Origin: Microbacterium sp.
GTDB taxonomy: Bacteria > Actinomycetota > Actinomycetes > Actinomycetales > Microbacteriaceae
Direction: 5' to 3'
Assembly (NCBI GenBank): GCA_003248845.1
Contig: QFPD01000082.1
Span: forward strand, 1-7,809
Length of the DNA stretch: 7,809 bases
A model generated the notes under the pieces. It saw only the letters and a program-made list of their open reading frames with translations. It was not told the origin of the DNA and did no database searches. Positions 7,354-7,809 of this stretch are shown here, piece by piece. Each line of letters opens with the position of its first letter. The first letter of the stretch is position 1. A program made the translations under genes and the position numbers.

Positions 7354-7809
7354 TCCACTCGACCACGTGCGGTCGGCGGCCGCCGCGCGCGGGCTCGAGA
7401 TCGAGTTGCGCGAGCGGCCCGCGGCATCGAGCCTCGCCGAAGCGGCATCCCTCCTCGGGCTGCAGCCCGAGGACATCGTCAAGACGCTCGTCGTCAAGCG
7501 GGCCGATGACACCTACCTTTTCGCGCTGATCCCGGGCGATCTCGCGATCTCGTGGCCGAAGCTGCGCGCCGTCGTCGGGGTGAACAAACTGCAGTTGCCC
7601 GATCCGTCGCTCGCCCTCGCGGCGACGGGATACGAACGCGGCACGATCACCCCGATCGGCAGCGCGAACGACTGGCCGGTCTACGCCGACGCCTCGATCA
7701 GGGGTCGGCGGATCGCGATGGGTGCCGGCGCGCACGGCTACAGTCTGTTCGTGGACGCCGACGCGCTCATCGCGGCTTATGGCGCGACGGTCGCCGACAT
7801 CTCGCAGCC
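7346..7809 (+). CDS. YbaK/EbsC family aminoacyl-tRNA deacylase (3' truncated by window edge)
   Basis: The frame stays open to the window end, giving 154 residues plus a partial codon. The family hydrolyses mischarged aminoacyl-tRNA such as Cys-tRNA(Pro) in trans. Visible: N-terminal helix (HVRSAAAARG), ERPAASSLAEAASLLGL linking to PEDIVKTLVVK with the conserved Lys46, the strand YLFALIPGDLAIS, VNKLQLP with Lys81, GYERGTITPIG (95-105), and the terminal strand pair DASIRGRRIAMGAGAHGYSL. The family is usually about 155-170 residues, so little is missing. ATG 7346 overlaps the upstream stop by 8 bases and has no good ribosome binding site, fitting coupled translation. Which mischarged tRNA it edits (YbaK, ProX or other branch) cannot be told from the sequence. 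Confidence 0.88.
   Translation, partial: MPDPLDHVRSAAAARGLEIELRERPAASSLAEAASLLGLQPEDIVKTLVVKRADDTYLFALIPGDLAISWPKLRAVVGVNKLQLPDPSLALAATGYERGTITPIGSANDWPVYADASIRGRRIAMGAGAHGYSLFVDADALIAAYGATVADISQ

Overview
The window is high-GC DNA packed with genes on both strands. Gene content and order point to an actinobacterium, most likely Microbacteriaceae (Microbacterium-like). This assignment is inferred from synteny, codon use, a class E sortase and CrgA, not from a database search. The order kinase, PknB, PabA/TrpG-type amidotransferase, small membrane protein, CrgA, membrane protein, cyclophilin matches the conserved origin-proximal cluster known from Mycobacterium (pknA-pknB-trpG-Rv0012-crgA-Rv0010c-ppiA). 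Here a class E sortase and a rhomboid protease are part of the cluster.

Layout: 2-1498 (+) is a PknA-like Ser/Thr kinase cut off at its N-terminus by the window edge. 1563-3263 (+) is PknB, with three PASTA repeats. A perfect 14-bp-stem hairpin (3261-3294) contains the stop codons of both pknB and the convergent pabA. On the minus strand, sortase (4878 to 4084), a 52-aa membrane protein (4084 to 3926) and pabA (3933 to 3292) overlap end to end and look like one operon. crgA (4933-5172, +) diverges from the sortase across a 54-bp region with two probable leaderless promoters and a small palindrome. The crgA/rhomboid convergent gap (5173-5260) holds a perfect DnaA-box sequence and a cluster of GGTGT/ACACC motifs. 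A cyclophilin (6694 to 6137, -) and a zinc-finger rhomboid protease (6118 to 5261, -) form a second minus-strand unit. The window ends with a conserved membrane-anchored protein of unknown function (6784-7353, +) overlapping an edge-truncated YbaK-type tRNA deacylase (7346-7809, +).

How they fit together: the two kinases carry extracellular sensor regions and, by family knowledge, couple cell-wall state to growth and division. CrgA is a small division-site membrane protein. Sortase and rhomboid act on membrane or surface proteins. PabA, cyclophilin and the deacylase are housekeeping functions. No gene-free stretch longer than about 90 bases exists. I see no tRNA, rRNA, CRISPR array, insertion sequence or other mobile element. 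This is a conserved core region, not an accessory island. The most interesting signals are small: the stop-codon hairpin, the DnaA-box gap, the PknA ectodomain, and the GGATGCC word bias.
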